Shown in pieces: positions 45,040-55,086 of a stretch of 64,000 nucleotides of DNA (position 1 is its first letter; every line of letters starts with the position of its first letter). The notes under the pieces were generated by a model. The model did not search any database. It worked only from the letters and a program-made list of their open reading frames with translations, and had not been told where the DNA came from. Source of the stretch: Pholis gunnellus (Eukaryota; Chordata; Actinopteri; Perciformes; Pholidae); NCBI GenBank assembly GCA_910591455.2, contig OU342818.1, positions 21,590,427 through 21,654,426 on the forward strand. Direction: 5' to 3'. The position numbers and the translations under genes were made by a program.

Positions 45040-45760
45040 GTCTAGTGTCATGAATTAATTAAGCCAAATATTGAAATTCATCCAGAGCCCATAGCAGTAT
45101 AACTACTGTACCATCACACACTGGAATATTCTAAAGCCTAGTTATCTGTGGAAATAAATGCCAGCAAGAACAAATTAGCTTCAGCATATCATCCGCAAAC
45201 CCCACTGTGCAGTACTGTTCCCGGTGCATTAAGGAAGCTTAAAAGACCTTATGTAATTTCATAATCACTCATTTCTATCCCATGCCGTAATTAAAGACTA
45301 ATGCTTAATTAAAGACAACACTGCAATAATAATTCATCTTAATTTCAGCAGGAGCTGTTCAAGACAGGTGATGTCAAAAACAAAGTTATGACGACAGCTG
45401 CTGCTTATTATAATGGTAATGACACTCTGCTGTCAAAGGGCTGTCACTGATTTTTAATAAATGAATGCATTTGACATGAAAGAATTTTCTTGACTGAATG
45501 GAATTCACATCTTACTTTTCTGGGCGGCCCACAATTACCAAGTAATAGTATATTGCTTTACTTACTATTCAAAGTTGTCCCACTCCTCAAACATATTGAC
45601 ATTAATTTCATCCCTCGATACTTGAATATGCTGCAAAGAAAATCTCGCTCTAGCGTAAGGAATTAATTGACTGATATTATCTCATGATTAGGTAAGTTAA
45701 ACCTGTGTCAGTGTGCATGAATTAAAGTCCCATTAATGACGTCTTGAGGCTGTATAGAAT
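45040..45760. promoter_or_regulatory. Candidate conserved noncoding / enhancer region
   Basis: Clean, repeat-free AT-rich DNA packed with homeodomain-type cores. TAATTAAAGAC is repeated with an 18-bp period (45288-45298 and 45306-45316). CTGTCA, a Meis/TGIF-type site, is repeated with an 11-bp period (45430-45435 and 45441-45446). GAATTAATTAAG lies near 45051. These are features of vertebrate developmental enhancers. Function is inferred from texture only. Confidence 0.35.
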
Positions 45761-46410
45761 CACCCCTTAATATAATGTTTTTGTATGCAGCACAGAGTGA
45801 TTCTGCTATCCCTGGGGTTTAGTCGGACTAAACTGTACAGTTTGTCTTTAGGGCAGTGCTTAAAGAGAGGCTACACTCTTGTTAAAAAAAAAAGGATTTA
45901 TCCCCTTGGGAGCATAAATGAGTAAATATTAAGCCATTCTACTGAATGATTACAACATATCTTGTGTGCAAAGACAATGCAGCTCAATGGTAGCACAAGA
46001 TGAATACTCATGAGGTTTCCAAAATGAAAAGAGGTCATCCTCTGGGGAGTTTGAATGTGCTAATGAAAAAAATAAATCATGGCAATTATGAAATGGTGCT
46101 TTTTTGGGCTCCTGACCAAAGTGTTGGATCATCATCCTTGGTCATCAATGATAGCTGGGCAAAAAGATGGTATTGTGAATTATACTGTTCTCCTTCACTC
46201 TAAAACCAGTATGATTTATTTGGCTACATGGGGGCAGCAGAACAAGCTGTACACAATATCGTCATATTATCCAACAAGCCAAATCAACTTCAACAGTTGC
46301 TCATTCACACATTTAGCATTCACAGGGCAACAAATATTTCTGGACTCCCAAAGGGATTTCAGTAAAACTGAATAATATTGTTAGTAAACTGAAACTAAGT
46401 AAAAACGGTA
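45760..46410. other. No gene recognised
   Basis: Unique-looking AT-rich DNA. Overlapping 67- and 98-codon frames near 46000-46375 have no domain. Confidence 0.5.
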
Positions 46411-46414
46411 TCCT

Positions 46415-47741
46415 TTAAAACCTCTTGAACCCTAGGCCTATTTTTAGCCCTGTGTTCTAAAATGTCCTACCCTTATGCAAAGGGGCTTATCTCGCTAACT
46501 ACAAGGTCTATTTGAATAATTTAAATGGCAAAATAACACAAATAATGTGAGCTTTGTTAATATGTATACATATCATTGTCTATCTTACTGGTAAATGCTG
46601 AAACGAATGTTACACACAGCTCAAATTGAAAATGTTCAGGTTCGTTGTTTTTTTTTGTGCCTAAAAAGCACTTTTATTGATTTTAAATGATGCACAGGCA
46701 GGCCTAAACTCTCCCAAATCATATCACAACATGTCAGCAGTCCTTTAAAAAAAGAAATTGGCTTTGATAGAGTGAAGTATGCCTGAGAAATCAATGCCGG
46801 TGTACAGGTCAGCTTTGGTCAGCCAACGTCAATTCTGATTTTGTAAGGCGCCGATATCGCTGTGTTATTGTACTTTTAAATACTATATATCTATATATTT
46901 CACTTCTTTTATCACTAATAGTGTTCAATCTATCTAATACAGAAGTTTAGCATCATTTTGAGAGCCTGGGCCATATGAAAACTTGTAAAATATGGCTAAT
47001 TTTCATCAGAATTTCAGTTTTACATGATGTATTTGAACCTAACACAGCCTGTGATTGGCCGATTTGCGCAATTCCCATACATTTGAACCCGGAATACTCT
47101 GGGCAGTGCAGTCTTTGGTTCTTTGAGTTGTTTACAGAATTTTAAGCCAATAAAATAATCGAAAACTGTGATCCGCCCCCATGGGTCAAACCCATTGGCC
47201 AAAACTGAAATTATTACTCATTCGTCATAGACTCAGTTTTTTTAACAGCACAGCAGAGAGACGGCTTCGATATGCCGGCACAGATTATTCTTTTTTTTTT
47301 TCGATTTTCATCCAGGAAACATCTAAAAGTTGATATCTGTGGCAGATCAATAGTAACTTTCTAACGGTTTAAAGTAGAATAATTTGGAAGCGATAGTTCG
47401 ATGCAGTTTGTTCTCCTCGTGCTGCTGGATATGAAGTGTGTGTGTGAAAGTGCCGTAGGTCGCGGCTGGGATCGACAACTGAGAACATTGCTCGGCTTCT
47501 CCTGGTGAGAAATAGGTGAAATTGTGGTAGTACTTGTAGTACCTTGAAGTACTTTGTGTATATATATGTTTTTGAGTGATTAAAATAAGTTACATGGTCC
47601 ATTTGATCAGAATGTCTTCGTCATGTACGTTTTTGAAATATTTTAAAATATCATTTCATTCGTTCTCAAAAGCGATTTGTACTACATGTGTACACTCTTC
47701 TCCCCCCCTCTAAAACCCCATTTGGGGCACTCTCGGGTTAA
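46415..47741. mobile_element. Possible TTAA-flanked DNA element
   Basis: TTAA at 46415-46418 is followed by 'AACCTCTTGAACCCTAGG', and TTAA at 47738-47741 is preceded by GGGGCACTCTCGGG. Fish piggyBac-like repeats have ends of this flavour and insert at TTAA. The two ends match only partly as inverted repeats and no transposase is readable, so the call is tentative. Confidence 0.3.
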
Positions 47742-47744
47742 AAC

Positions 47745-48385
47745 TATACTGAAACAATATTGCCTGTTTAAAAAGCTAATAAAAAAAGAACTTAAAAGGA
47801 TAAAGTATGAATTCTCGTCAACTCTCGTGACATTGAACCACAGGAATTGAAAGCCTTACACTACATTTACAGGAGATTGGGCTATGCTGCAATTGTTTCA
47901 CATAGGACACAAGGATTACATTAAGTATCAATGTATAAAACATATTTTGGCCACAAATAAATATGTAGCTAGCTACTTCTGACATATTTTACTTTGCTCA
48001 CACCAAAACAAACCAAAACCACTGTAAAACTAAATGTATAAAAAACCGAACTAAAATGAACAAACGCAACTAAACCAAAATTAAATTGAAAGGTCGAAAT
48101 AAAAATAAAATAAAACTTTGAATGTGGTCCAATGGTTTGGTGTCCACCAACTGTTGAAGTGAATATCCATCCTTTAACTGCTAAATCCTTCAGGGGGACA
48201 TAAAACCAAAACAAAGAGAAAACAAAATGTTCACTAACAAGGACCAGGTCAATAACAATGTGAGTTTCGAGAGGTTTATTGCATGATGGAATGATTGTTA
48301 GATTTAGGAAGCGGAAGGGAGAGGGATGTTGTAACCGGTTGTATATGGACCCAAATCCAACACACAAGATTCCAGGGAACTTTGA
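47745..48385. other. No gene; possible 3' flank of the DIRS/Ngaro relic
   Basis: An A-rich block with AAAACCAAAACAAA-like words. 48240-48385 follows directly after the tyrosine-recombinase frame on the minus strand and may be its noncoding end. Confidence 0.4.
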
Positions 48386-48397
48386 CTCTTTATTTAT

Positions 48398-49010
48398 TTA
48401 TTTTCTTTGGCTCGAAGCAGTGGAGTTGGCACCAATGTGGAAAAGATGGTCCGAGTAGTCTCGGGGGTTATTCCGGATCTTGCTAAGATATGGCGAAAGT
48501 GGTAGTGAACCCTGGACTGCGTGGCCCCTTTGCCGAACGGGGATCTTGTGAGGAAGTTCCGCTTGCTGGACTTGAGCTTGGGCTTGAGTAGTCGCGGATG
48601 GGTTCGTACGGCGTTGGGTATGAGTCTTTTCGGAAAGGTAGATGAGCTGGAGTGGACCGTATTGGTTGTTCTTGTGGCATTTGAGGTGATAAGACGACTG
48701 GGTCGGGAGGATGGATGTGATGTCTGATCCGGTGATGTCTGATCCGCGACGGATGGTGGTTGGAGTTCGAGGTCTTGAACTTGGAGACACGAAGGAAGCT
48801 GGCAAGAACGTGGACTTTAATACTTTGTCCGTGAAGGGAGACAGCCAGAGTGGAGTGTATGGATGCCACGGGTGAGGAGGTCCGAAGTGAGGGGCAGACG
48901 TTTAGGCATAGGGCGTGGTTCGGCTTTACAGAGACCTTCGAGTAGCACAGCGACGTGTGAGTGGGTAGAGGCTGGGCACGGAGCCTCTGAGGACAGTTTT
49001 GCGAAGAAGT
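48398..49010 (-). pseudogene. Tyrosine recombinase relic (DIRS/Ngaro integrase)
   Basis: The minus strand shows IRVYTSGNNFFAKL, then PMPKRLPLTSDLL (about 48905-48870), a block resembling 'KRLPIT.EIL' of DIRS/Ngaro recombinases. Then comes VHYHFRHILARSGITPE and, in another frame, YSDHLFHIGANSTASS just before a stop at 48398-48400. The last block corresponds to the HSFRIGAATTAA box that holds the catalytic H..R pair. Here the Arg position reads His, and the final nucleophilic Tyr region is missing. The protein would have joined circular cDNA to the genome. It is now inactive. Confidence 0.75.
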
Positions 49011-49188
49011 TATTTCCGCTTGTGTAAACCCTTATGGTGGAGGACTTGATCTTAAGGAGGGAATGGGTGAATGACTAGTAAGGATGTCGAGTGACGGGAA
49101 TGGAAGGCTGAAGGAGGCGTGAAAAGCTTCGAAGCAGTTCCGTGCGGTGAGGTACAATGAAGTGTTTGAGGGGCGACGCTGTTGAGGA

Positions 49189-49520
49189 TGCCATCTTCAG
49201 AAGCGGAGATTAGGTGTTCTGGTTGAGGGGTCTTAGCCTCCGCATAAACGGCATTGTATTTAGACAATGTGACCGTCCTTTATTAATATTGTCTACGACG
49301 GCGCTATTGTCTAAGTAGATGGCAATGGTCGTTTTTTACCGTTCATGCCCCAAAAGAATGGCTGCTATGACTATGGGATACGTTTCGTAGATCGGAAGGA
49401 GTGAGGGATGAGAATTCAGACAGCCATGTGGCTGAATCTGTGAAAAGCTGGATGTCTTCCGGCTTGGTGATGTGTTTGTCGTAGAAGAAGGAGATGCCGT
49501 TCCAAGAGGAGAGGAACTGG
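49189..49520 (-). pseudogene. DIRS/Ngaro RNase H relic
   Basis: The minus strand reads LSSWNGISFFYDKHITKPED and IQLFTDSAT (about 49515-49430), then IYETYPIVIAAILLGHE, one in-frame stop, and TIAIYLDNSAVVDNINKGRS (about 49330-49270), then 'FMRRLRPL'. This matches the RNase H pattern of DIRS/Ngaro: WNG.S, DI.L.TD, ELY.I..A...WGH.W and I.I..DN.AVV..INKG.S. The acidic residues in LFTD and YLDN are kept. A frame shift separates the two halves. Confidence 0.85.
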
Positions 49521-49589
49521 TGTCATAGTTTATACAGCTCATACAGGATGTGTGGCAAGGAGGATTTTTGTTTATTCTATTAATTCTAT

Positions 49590-49654
49590 TTATGTTTATT
49601 TTATCTGGTGGAGGAAAGCAGAGTGTTTAGACTGTGTGTTGGGTTTGAGGAAGG
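49590..49654 (-). pseudogene. DIRS/Ngaro RT, part after the catalytic motif
   Basis: Joined in reading to the block at 51288-51322, this minus-strand stretch gives SNPTHSLNTLLSSTR, which fits the segment following the RT catalytic motif in this family. It ends in a stop, and part of the following linker is missing. Confidence 0.6.
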
Positions 49655-51278
49655 CAGTGGCGGGTCGTGGATTTTATACCTGGGCCTTCAGTGCTGTTCT
49701 ACACTTCTAATAACCTCATTATGACGTCACAGCTACGGGTTATTATTTGTTTCGTGTAAAAGCCGCATATTCACATAACACTGCAACATTTGACAAATGA
49801 AATAAAATGTTACATGAAGTTCAACACCTAGCATACAAAACACAAAATGCAGAGTGCAGATACATGAATACGAGCATGACGGGATGCTGCGTCATTAACG
49901 GACAATATAGTCCAAATCAATGTAACACAATGACAAACTCACAAGAGCAGTCGCATATATTCGTATGACAACAAAACAACAAATCAATCCAGCAGACCTG
50001 CAGCGGATCCACGCATTCCACCACACGAGCACGAGCCATTCAAATATTATTCAGAAAAACGCCACGATAGACAAATGAACAGTAGTAACTAGAGGTAAAC
50101 AAACGAAGTTCACTTACCAAATGCTGTCTATCCTCCTTTCTTTGTTGACAAAGAGTTTAATCCCAGTACATCAGTTCCAGTAAGAAGTCCTTCTCGATTC
50201 AACCGGATCCGCCGCCGGTTGGTTGTCCACGGTCCGCCGCTGTTCGGTCGTCGTCTTCGACCGACGTTCGGTTGTCTACCGCTGCCGGTCGGTTGTCCGT
50301 CTTTCACGGCCGGTCGGTTGTCTGTTTTCCGCCGCAGTTCGGTGATCGTCTTCGACCGCTGTTCGGTGGTCGTCTTCGGCCGTGGACCGGCGAAGGGCGG
50401 GCCGCGGTTGTGGAGCTATTTCCCTGCGAACGTGGTCGTTGAGTTGTAGATCCACTCGAGTCTCTCCAAAAGTACCAACGCTCAGTTAAAATGAAACACA
50501 TTCCCAGCCATAACATGTGCAGCGCTTCTCCGACGCTGCATACAAATCCTTTTCCTGGCTGGTCAGGGCTGCTAGCTGTGGGGTCGTTTCTTACTGTCCA
50601 GTTTGTTCAGAAATATCCTTCCTGAGAAAAGCGTTCCCAGTAACTCCGCCACTAAATCCGTTTCTCCTCCTTCTGCCATTTGATATTAAAAAACAAAGCT
50701 AGGTAAAATGTCTTTCAAATATTTCCACTTGAACTCTGGCTACTACAACCAATGCTAGCAAGCATTATGTTTCGCGGGCACATAGTCACGTGCCCGCCCA
50801 CTGACCAATCACAGCACACTCTGCACCTTGCTGGCAGAGAGGCATCGGGACACTGAGCTGCAGTAATGCTGACGTAACTAGGCCTGCAAACCGCTCTGGT
50901 GCGTCCATGAATCTCAAACTAAAGATCTGATTGGTTGAATCAACAATATCGTCCCCATTCAACTTAAACTGCACATGGCAGCACTGGGTGAGTCTGCAGG
51001 CTTGGGCCTCTTTTCTTAATAGAGACACAGAGGTGAAATCTGATTGGATAAAAGCTCTACTTAAAACAAGCTGCACTGGAAGCAGAGCAACTGAGGAGCA
51101 CAGTAGCTGTGCAATGAGAAAATAAGATAATGGGAAAAATATTTTTATAAATTATAATACATATAAGAAAAAATTAAATGTATTTAAGAAAAAATATTAA
51201 ATTATAAAATAGCTATAACTTTGTGATTCTGTTTAGGCCAGCAGAGAAGGCTTTGCAGGCCCTGACGGCCCGCCACTG
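49655..51278. mobile_element. hAT element (1624 bp) with perfect 8-bp TSD
   Basis: The left end CAGTGGCGGGTCGT and the right end (reversed CAGTGGCGGGCCGT) match at 13 of 14 positions. The 8-bp duplication GAGGAAGG flanks the element (49647-49654 and 51279-51286). Both are hAT signatures. Inside, 50200-50420 is GC-rich with repeated TTCGGTNGTCGTCTTCGACC and GGTCGGTTGTC words. Around 50118 a minus-strand GGTAAGTG is a good splice-donor match. This suggests a retained promoter and first exon of a transposase gene read on the minus strand, but no transposase domain can be read. It is probably a deletion derivative. Confidence 0.9.
50200..50430 (-). promoter_or_regulatory. GC-rich, CpG-dense core within the hAT element
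   Basis: A GC- and CpG-rich island in an otherwise AT-rich region, made of imperfect repeats of CGGTCGGTTGTC and GTTCGGTSGTCGTCTTCGAC. It may be the 5' regulatory region of the hAT gene. The open frames that cross it have repetitive composition and are not called as genes. Confidence 0.4.
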
Positions 51279-51287
51279 GAGGAAGGT

Positions 51288-51322
51288 AGCGTGACGGTGA
51301 GGAAGTCGTCTACGACAGTGAT
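51288..51322 (-). pseudogene. DIRS/Ngaro RT catalytic block
   Basis: The minus strand reads VVDDFLTVTLPSS, matching the RT catalytic box ('xxDDFLTV') of DIRS/Ngaro elements with both aspartates kept. Upstream sequence is cut off by another repeat at about 51310. Confidence 0.7.
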
Positions 51323-51425
51323 TTTCAACCACTGTGTCGTGAGAGGTAGTCAGGTGTGCTGTGGGAAAATATCCGATTTCACTTAATTTGTCCAAAATTA
51401 ATGTATATTGTAAGAAGATTGTAGA
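51315..51425 (+). mobile_element. hAT-like end fragment
   Basis: CAGTGATTTTCAACCACTGT followed by 'GTCGTGAGAGGTAGTCAGGTGTGCTGTGGG' resembles the end of a widespread vertebrate hAT repeat. The other end is not found, so this is a partial copy. Confidence 0.5.
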
Positions 51426-51462
51426 GAAGTATGAAAGCATAAAAGTATAATTATTACAACAT

Positions 51463-51538
51463 ATAACCTGTTTTATTTCATGATAGAAGTGATCTAACAA
51501 ATAACCTGTTTTATTTCATGATAGAAGTGATTAAACAT
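51463..51538 (+). repeat. Tandem duplication, 38-bp unit x2
   Basis: ATAACCTGTTTTATTTCATG and the 18 bases that follow occur twice back to back with one or two differences. Confidence 0.9.
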
Positions 51539-51539
51539 A

Positions 51540-52140
51540 AACTGCATGGACGCCTTATATAAAATAGTCACTCAAGCCTTGTATGATCCTTACATCCTGT
51601 GTTTGACCTGAAAATAGGATGACTCATGTGTGAGTGACACATGAAACCAGGGTAGGTACCAGTCTCAGACCAGCATAAAAGCAGCAGCATAACTGAGGAA
51701 ACTCAAGTCTTTACCCTTAGGGGTGACTGGAAGATACTTCTGCTATCAGAAGACAGCATGAAAAAGAAAAAAAAGAAGAAAAAACTCATATCGAAAGCTG
51801 ACTGAGAGAGCCTGTTAAACCAGGACTGATAGTATTAGCTTTTGTAGCACCAAGACTGTTTCATTGAATTGAAATTGTTGTATGTGACTGTGACAGCCTT
51901 ACCATTTGTAAGTGACTGGGATCCAAACTAAGTACTCTGGTTTTTTAGACTAGTTTAACCCTGTCCATGACAAGTGTAATACACAGGTGACGACTGACTT
52001 ACCTTAAGTTCCTTTGGTAGCAAAGGAACTTAAGGTAAGTTCCCTGGATGAAGACTTGGCAGTGTTAGTCAAAAATGGTGAGAAACTTAAAATAAGCAAT
52101 AGTAAAGTATTGACGATCTACATAACTATTCATACTGGGT
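51540..52140. other. No gene; contains a strong hairpin
   Basis: Unique-looking DNA with an A-rich tract near 51760-51785 and the 20-bp stem at 51997-52040. Confidence 0.5.
51997..52040. repeat. Hairpin, 20-bp perfect stem, 4-nt loop
   Basis: ACTTACCTTAAGTTCCTTTG (51997-52016) is separated by GTAG from its exact reverse complement (52021-52040). Confidence 0.95.
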
Positions 52141-52146
52141 GTTAAG

Positions 52147-53212
52147 GTGTGTTCACACCAAACGCTGCGCGAATTATTCGCGTGAGTAGTGTTGAGGCTG
52201 AAGCTACTGGAGGAATCGCAAGGCCGCTGCTGTGTTTACTTCTTTCTGCGCAGGCGCATCAAAAAGTAACTCGATCCGGTCCAAATTCAAAACAGTATTT
52301 AATTAAACGATAACAACTTCAAACTGATGATGACAATTACAATCTAAAATACACTATCGATAGTATGCATCTCGAGAGCAGAGACCACGTGCAACTCCAC
52401 TCACAGGTCCGACCAAGTCGGGTTCTGCAAAGCGAAGTGCCATGGCCTCCCGCACGCCCTCGCAAACATTCCTTTTATGTCCTTTGATGGTCGGAAAGTG
52501 TCCAAAATCTGTCGTAAAACACTAAGGCCGTCTTCTGGGGTCAGTGATTGGCTTCCAATCGCTCTGACCCCTCCTTCATCGATCCACTGCTCATCTCTGT
52601 GGCTGGCCTCCTTGTGACATCACCTCTGACCTGCCCTCTGTCCTGCGGCCGCATGGTGTTACCCAGGAGTCCTCTCTGTTGTTTTATGGCAGTCTGCTTC
52701 TCATCAGTTGTCTCCGAAAAGCCTCGCCTTGAATTCCCTAACTTTCCCTGATGGCTATTCTTTACAGTGTTTAAATCCTCCAGTGTTTATGCTTTCATGA
52801 TTTCAATACATTCAATGTGTCAATATACTGTAACCTATAACATCCTTCATGTAAACATATTATTCATTCTTTAGTAAATATTTTGTGACTAACATATTTT
52901 ACCTTTTATTATTGTGACACCTCTATTCACCACTAAGGGTGTTATAAATTCTACTAAATAATACTTTTAATTCTTAAATTCTCCACAGTAGATTACATAC
53001 AAAGTCTATGCACAGACGCGATGAGACTGGAGTGATGTGAATTTGCGATGGCGACAAACGGGCCACGATTGACGCAGTCAATCGGCAAATGCCCCAAACG
53101 GGTGAGTTGAAATTGTTCAACTTCGGCGAAAAAATTGCGTGACGCTGTGGCACGATAGCCTATCAGCGTTGAGATGTTTCTCCTGTCATCACTGACATCC
53201 TGCCATTGTTGA
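52147..53212. repeat. Composite of small repeats; no gene
   Basis: It starts with GGTGTGTTCACACCAAACGC, an end motif of common fish hAT-like MITEs. An imperfect hairpin at about 52537-52570 pairs GGGGTCAGTGATTGG with CCAATCGCTCTGACCCC. The right part near 53100-53180 resembles the other side of the MITE. Boundaries are unclear and there is no coding signal. Confidence 0.4.
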
Positions 53213-53310
53213 ATCAGGAAATAAATACTGTAGCCGTCTGTGTTCACCCAGAGCTCTACGATATCTCATATCAATAGAGACCGGACCAAACTATGTGTAT
53301 AAATGTGTGT
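53213..53310 (+). mobile_element. Palindromic element fragment (third copy)
   Basis: It matches 32046-32140 of the palindromic element, from GAATCAGGAAATAAATA to CAAACTATGTGTATAAATG. Only this inner part of one arm is present, with no ends. Confidence 0.85.
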
Positions 53311-53689
53311 GTGTAAACCATATGAAAAAGACAATGAAAAAGACGCTGCCGTATTTACGTCTATATGACGTTATTGTGAGTGTTGATGGAGCTGCTACAA
53401 TGTTAGCATAGCCTAGCACCGATCGATCCGAGCTCCATTGAGAAAACAAGTATTTTAAAAGTGATTTGCTTGTCGTCTTGCGGAGAGAACTAACAAAACA
53501 TGAATTCAGACTTCATAACTCTGGCGCATTTACAGAAATGTTTTTATTAATGTGCACTGTCCCGTATCAAATACACCACTAAATTAATCCAACTGAGAGC
53601 GCTACCCTCAGAAAGACAATAATTCCAAAATCTTAACGATTCAGCTAAAGGGTCAGATAAAAGGCCAACGGTATTTTCCTGACACCTCT

Positions 53690-55045
53690 GTGGGACATGA
53701 AAACCCACCCAATGTTGGTCGGATTACCGACGGAGTTACCATCAAGCCTTTCCCCGGTGTCGAGGGATGGGATGCCGAAATCGGGATCTCTCCCCAGGTT
53801 GTTGGAAGGCGAGGGCGGACGACTTCGGAGTTGACGGAGAATGGTTATCAAGAGCTGCGGGGAACGTGGATGGTAATAAAGTGGACGAACTCCAAGGAAA
53901 TGTTCGGTTTCAGAAGGACTTCAGAGACTGCTGCGTCATGGGCCTTCACTGAGACATGGCTCACTGAGCGTGACCAGGACACCGACCTGTCCATCGACGG
54001 TTTTGGAGCTCCATTTTGTTTGGATCGAAAGGCTGAAGTGACAGGGAAAACTCAAAGTGGTGGGGTATGTTTATACTTAAACAAACGATACTGCACCTCT
54101 GTGACTGTCAGAGAACGCATCTGTATGCCAGATGTAGAACTTTTATCTGTATCGTTGCATCCTTTCTACCTGCCCCGCGAGTTTCCACAACTTTTTATAA
54201 CAATAGTGTACATCCACCCGAAGGCAAATGCCGCCTCTGCCTCCAGCACTATCTTTGATGTAGTGCAAAAACTGCAGTCAACTTCACCTGATGCACCAAA
54301 CTTCATATTGGGTGATTTTAACCATGTCTCCCTTAAAAAGACACTTACAAATTTTTATCAATATGTTTCCTGTCCAACCAGGCGGGACAAGACATTAGAC
54401 CTTTGTTATGGGTCAATAAAGAACTCTTATAACTCACTCCCACTAGGCTCTGCGGATCATAACTGTGTGCACCTACTGCCCATATATAAAACTGTGTTAA
54501 AGAGAGAGAAAGCACAGACAAAGGACATAAAAGACTGGACAGAAGAATCTGTGCTCTGCCTACAGGAATGTTATGACTGCACTGACTGGGTCATGTTTAA
54601 CCAGTCTTGTGGTGATGATTTGGATGAACTTGTTGATGTAACATGCTCATATGCTACCTTTTGCAGGGACATGATCATTCCTTGTAAGCAAGTTAAAATT
54701 TACCCTAATAACAAACCATGGGTGACCAAATCTGTTAAGTCCAGCATACAGAAAAAGAAACTCGTTTTTAAACAGGCAGTTGCCTCTGATCTGCATATAG
54801 CCACCAAAGAGCTGAAAATAGAAATTTTAAAAGCAAAACAGAAATATAAAACTGAACTAGAGAAGAAGATGGCTGCAAACAACCTTGGCTCAGCCTGGTC
54901 AAGCATGAAAACTATAGCAGGCCTCGGGAATCAAGTCAAGTCACTTTGGATGGCTTTAATTCAGATACTGAGTTTGCTAATGCCCTCAATCATTTTTATA
55001 TTCGTTTTGATACCTTTGATTTTAGTAATGAAATTCAGGAACTGA
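53690..55045 (+). pseudogene. LINE AP-endonuclease and linker frame
   Basis: A 451-codon frame. Endonuclease landmarks: ETWL (residues 88-91), GGVCLY (124-129), VYIHPKA (173-179), ILGDFNH (206-212), YVSCPTRRDKTLDLCY (225-240) and SADHN (254-258). GDFNH and SDH-type boxes supply the metal-binding and catalytic residues that nick target DNA. The segment before ETWL is in the wrong frame: the expected 'NKVDELQGNVRFQKDFRDCC' stretch reads in another frame at about 53860-53945, so a frameshift precedes the domain. A second shift after residue 420 sends the C-terminus into a false tail. The linker (NKPWVTKSVKSSIQKKK and onward) is typical of the clade. Confidence 0.9.
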
Positions 55046-55086
55046 ATAACAAACTGAAAGACAGCACTTTGACATAGACCAAAAGG

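Larger units (their letters stand above)
48390..51325 (-). mobile_element. DIRS/Ngaro-type retrotransposon relic, split by hAT
   Basis: On the minus strand, fragments appear in the order expected of tyrosine-recombinase retrotransposons: the RT catalytic block (about 51322-51288, continuing at 49654-49590 across the hAT insertion), RNase H (about 49520-49189) and tyrosine recombinase (about 49000-48398). Frames change several times and there are in-frame stops. The hAT element 49655-51278 was inserted later with an 8-bp duplication. The terminal repeats of the retroelement are not identified. DIRS and Ngaro cannot be told apart here. Confidence 0.8.

Noticed and set aside
48483..48869. 128- and 135-codon frames as possible host proteins
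   Set aside because: They are out-of-frame readings of a tyrosine-recombinase relic. The family motifs change frame between them.
51997..52040. microRNA precursor
   Set aside because: The stem is 20 bp with a 4-nt loop, too short for Drosha/Dicer products, and it has no flanking extension of the stem.
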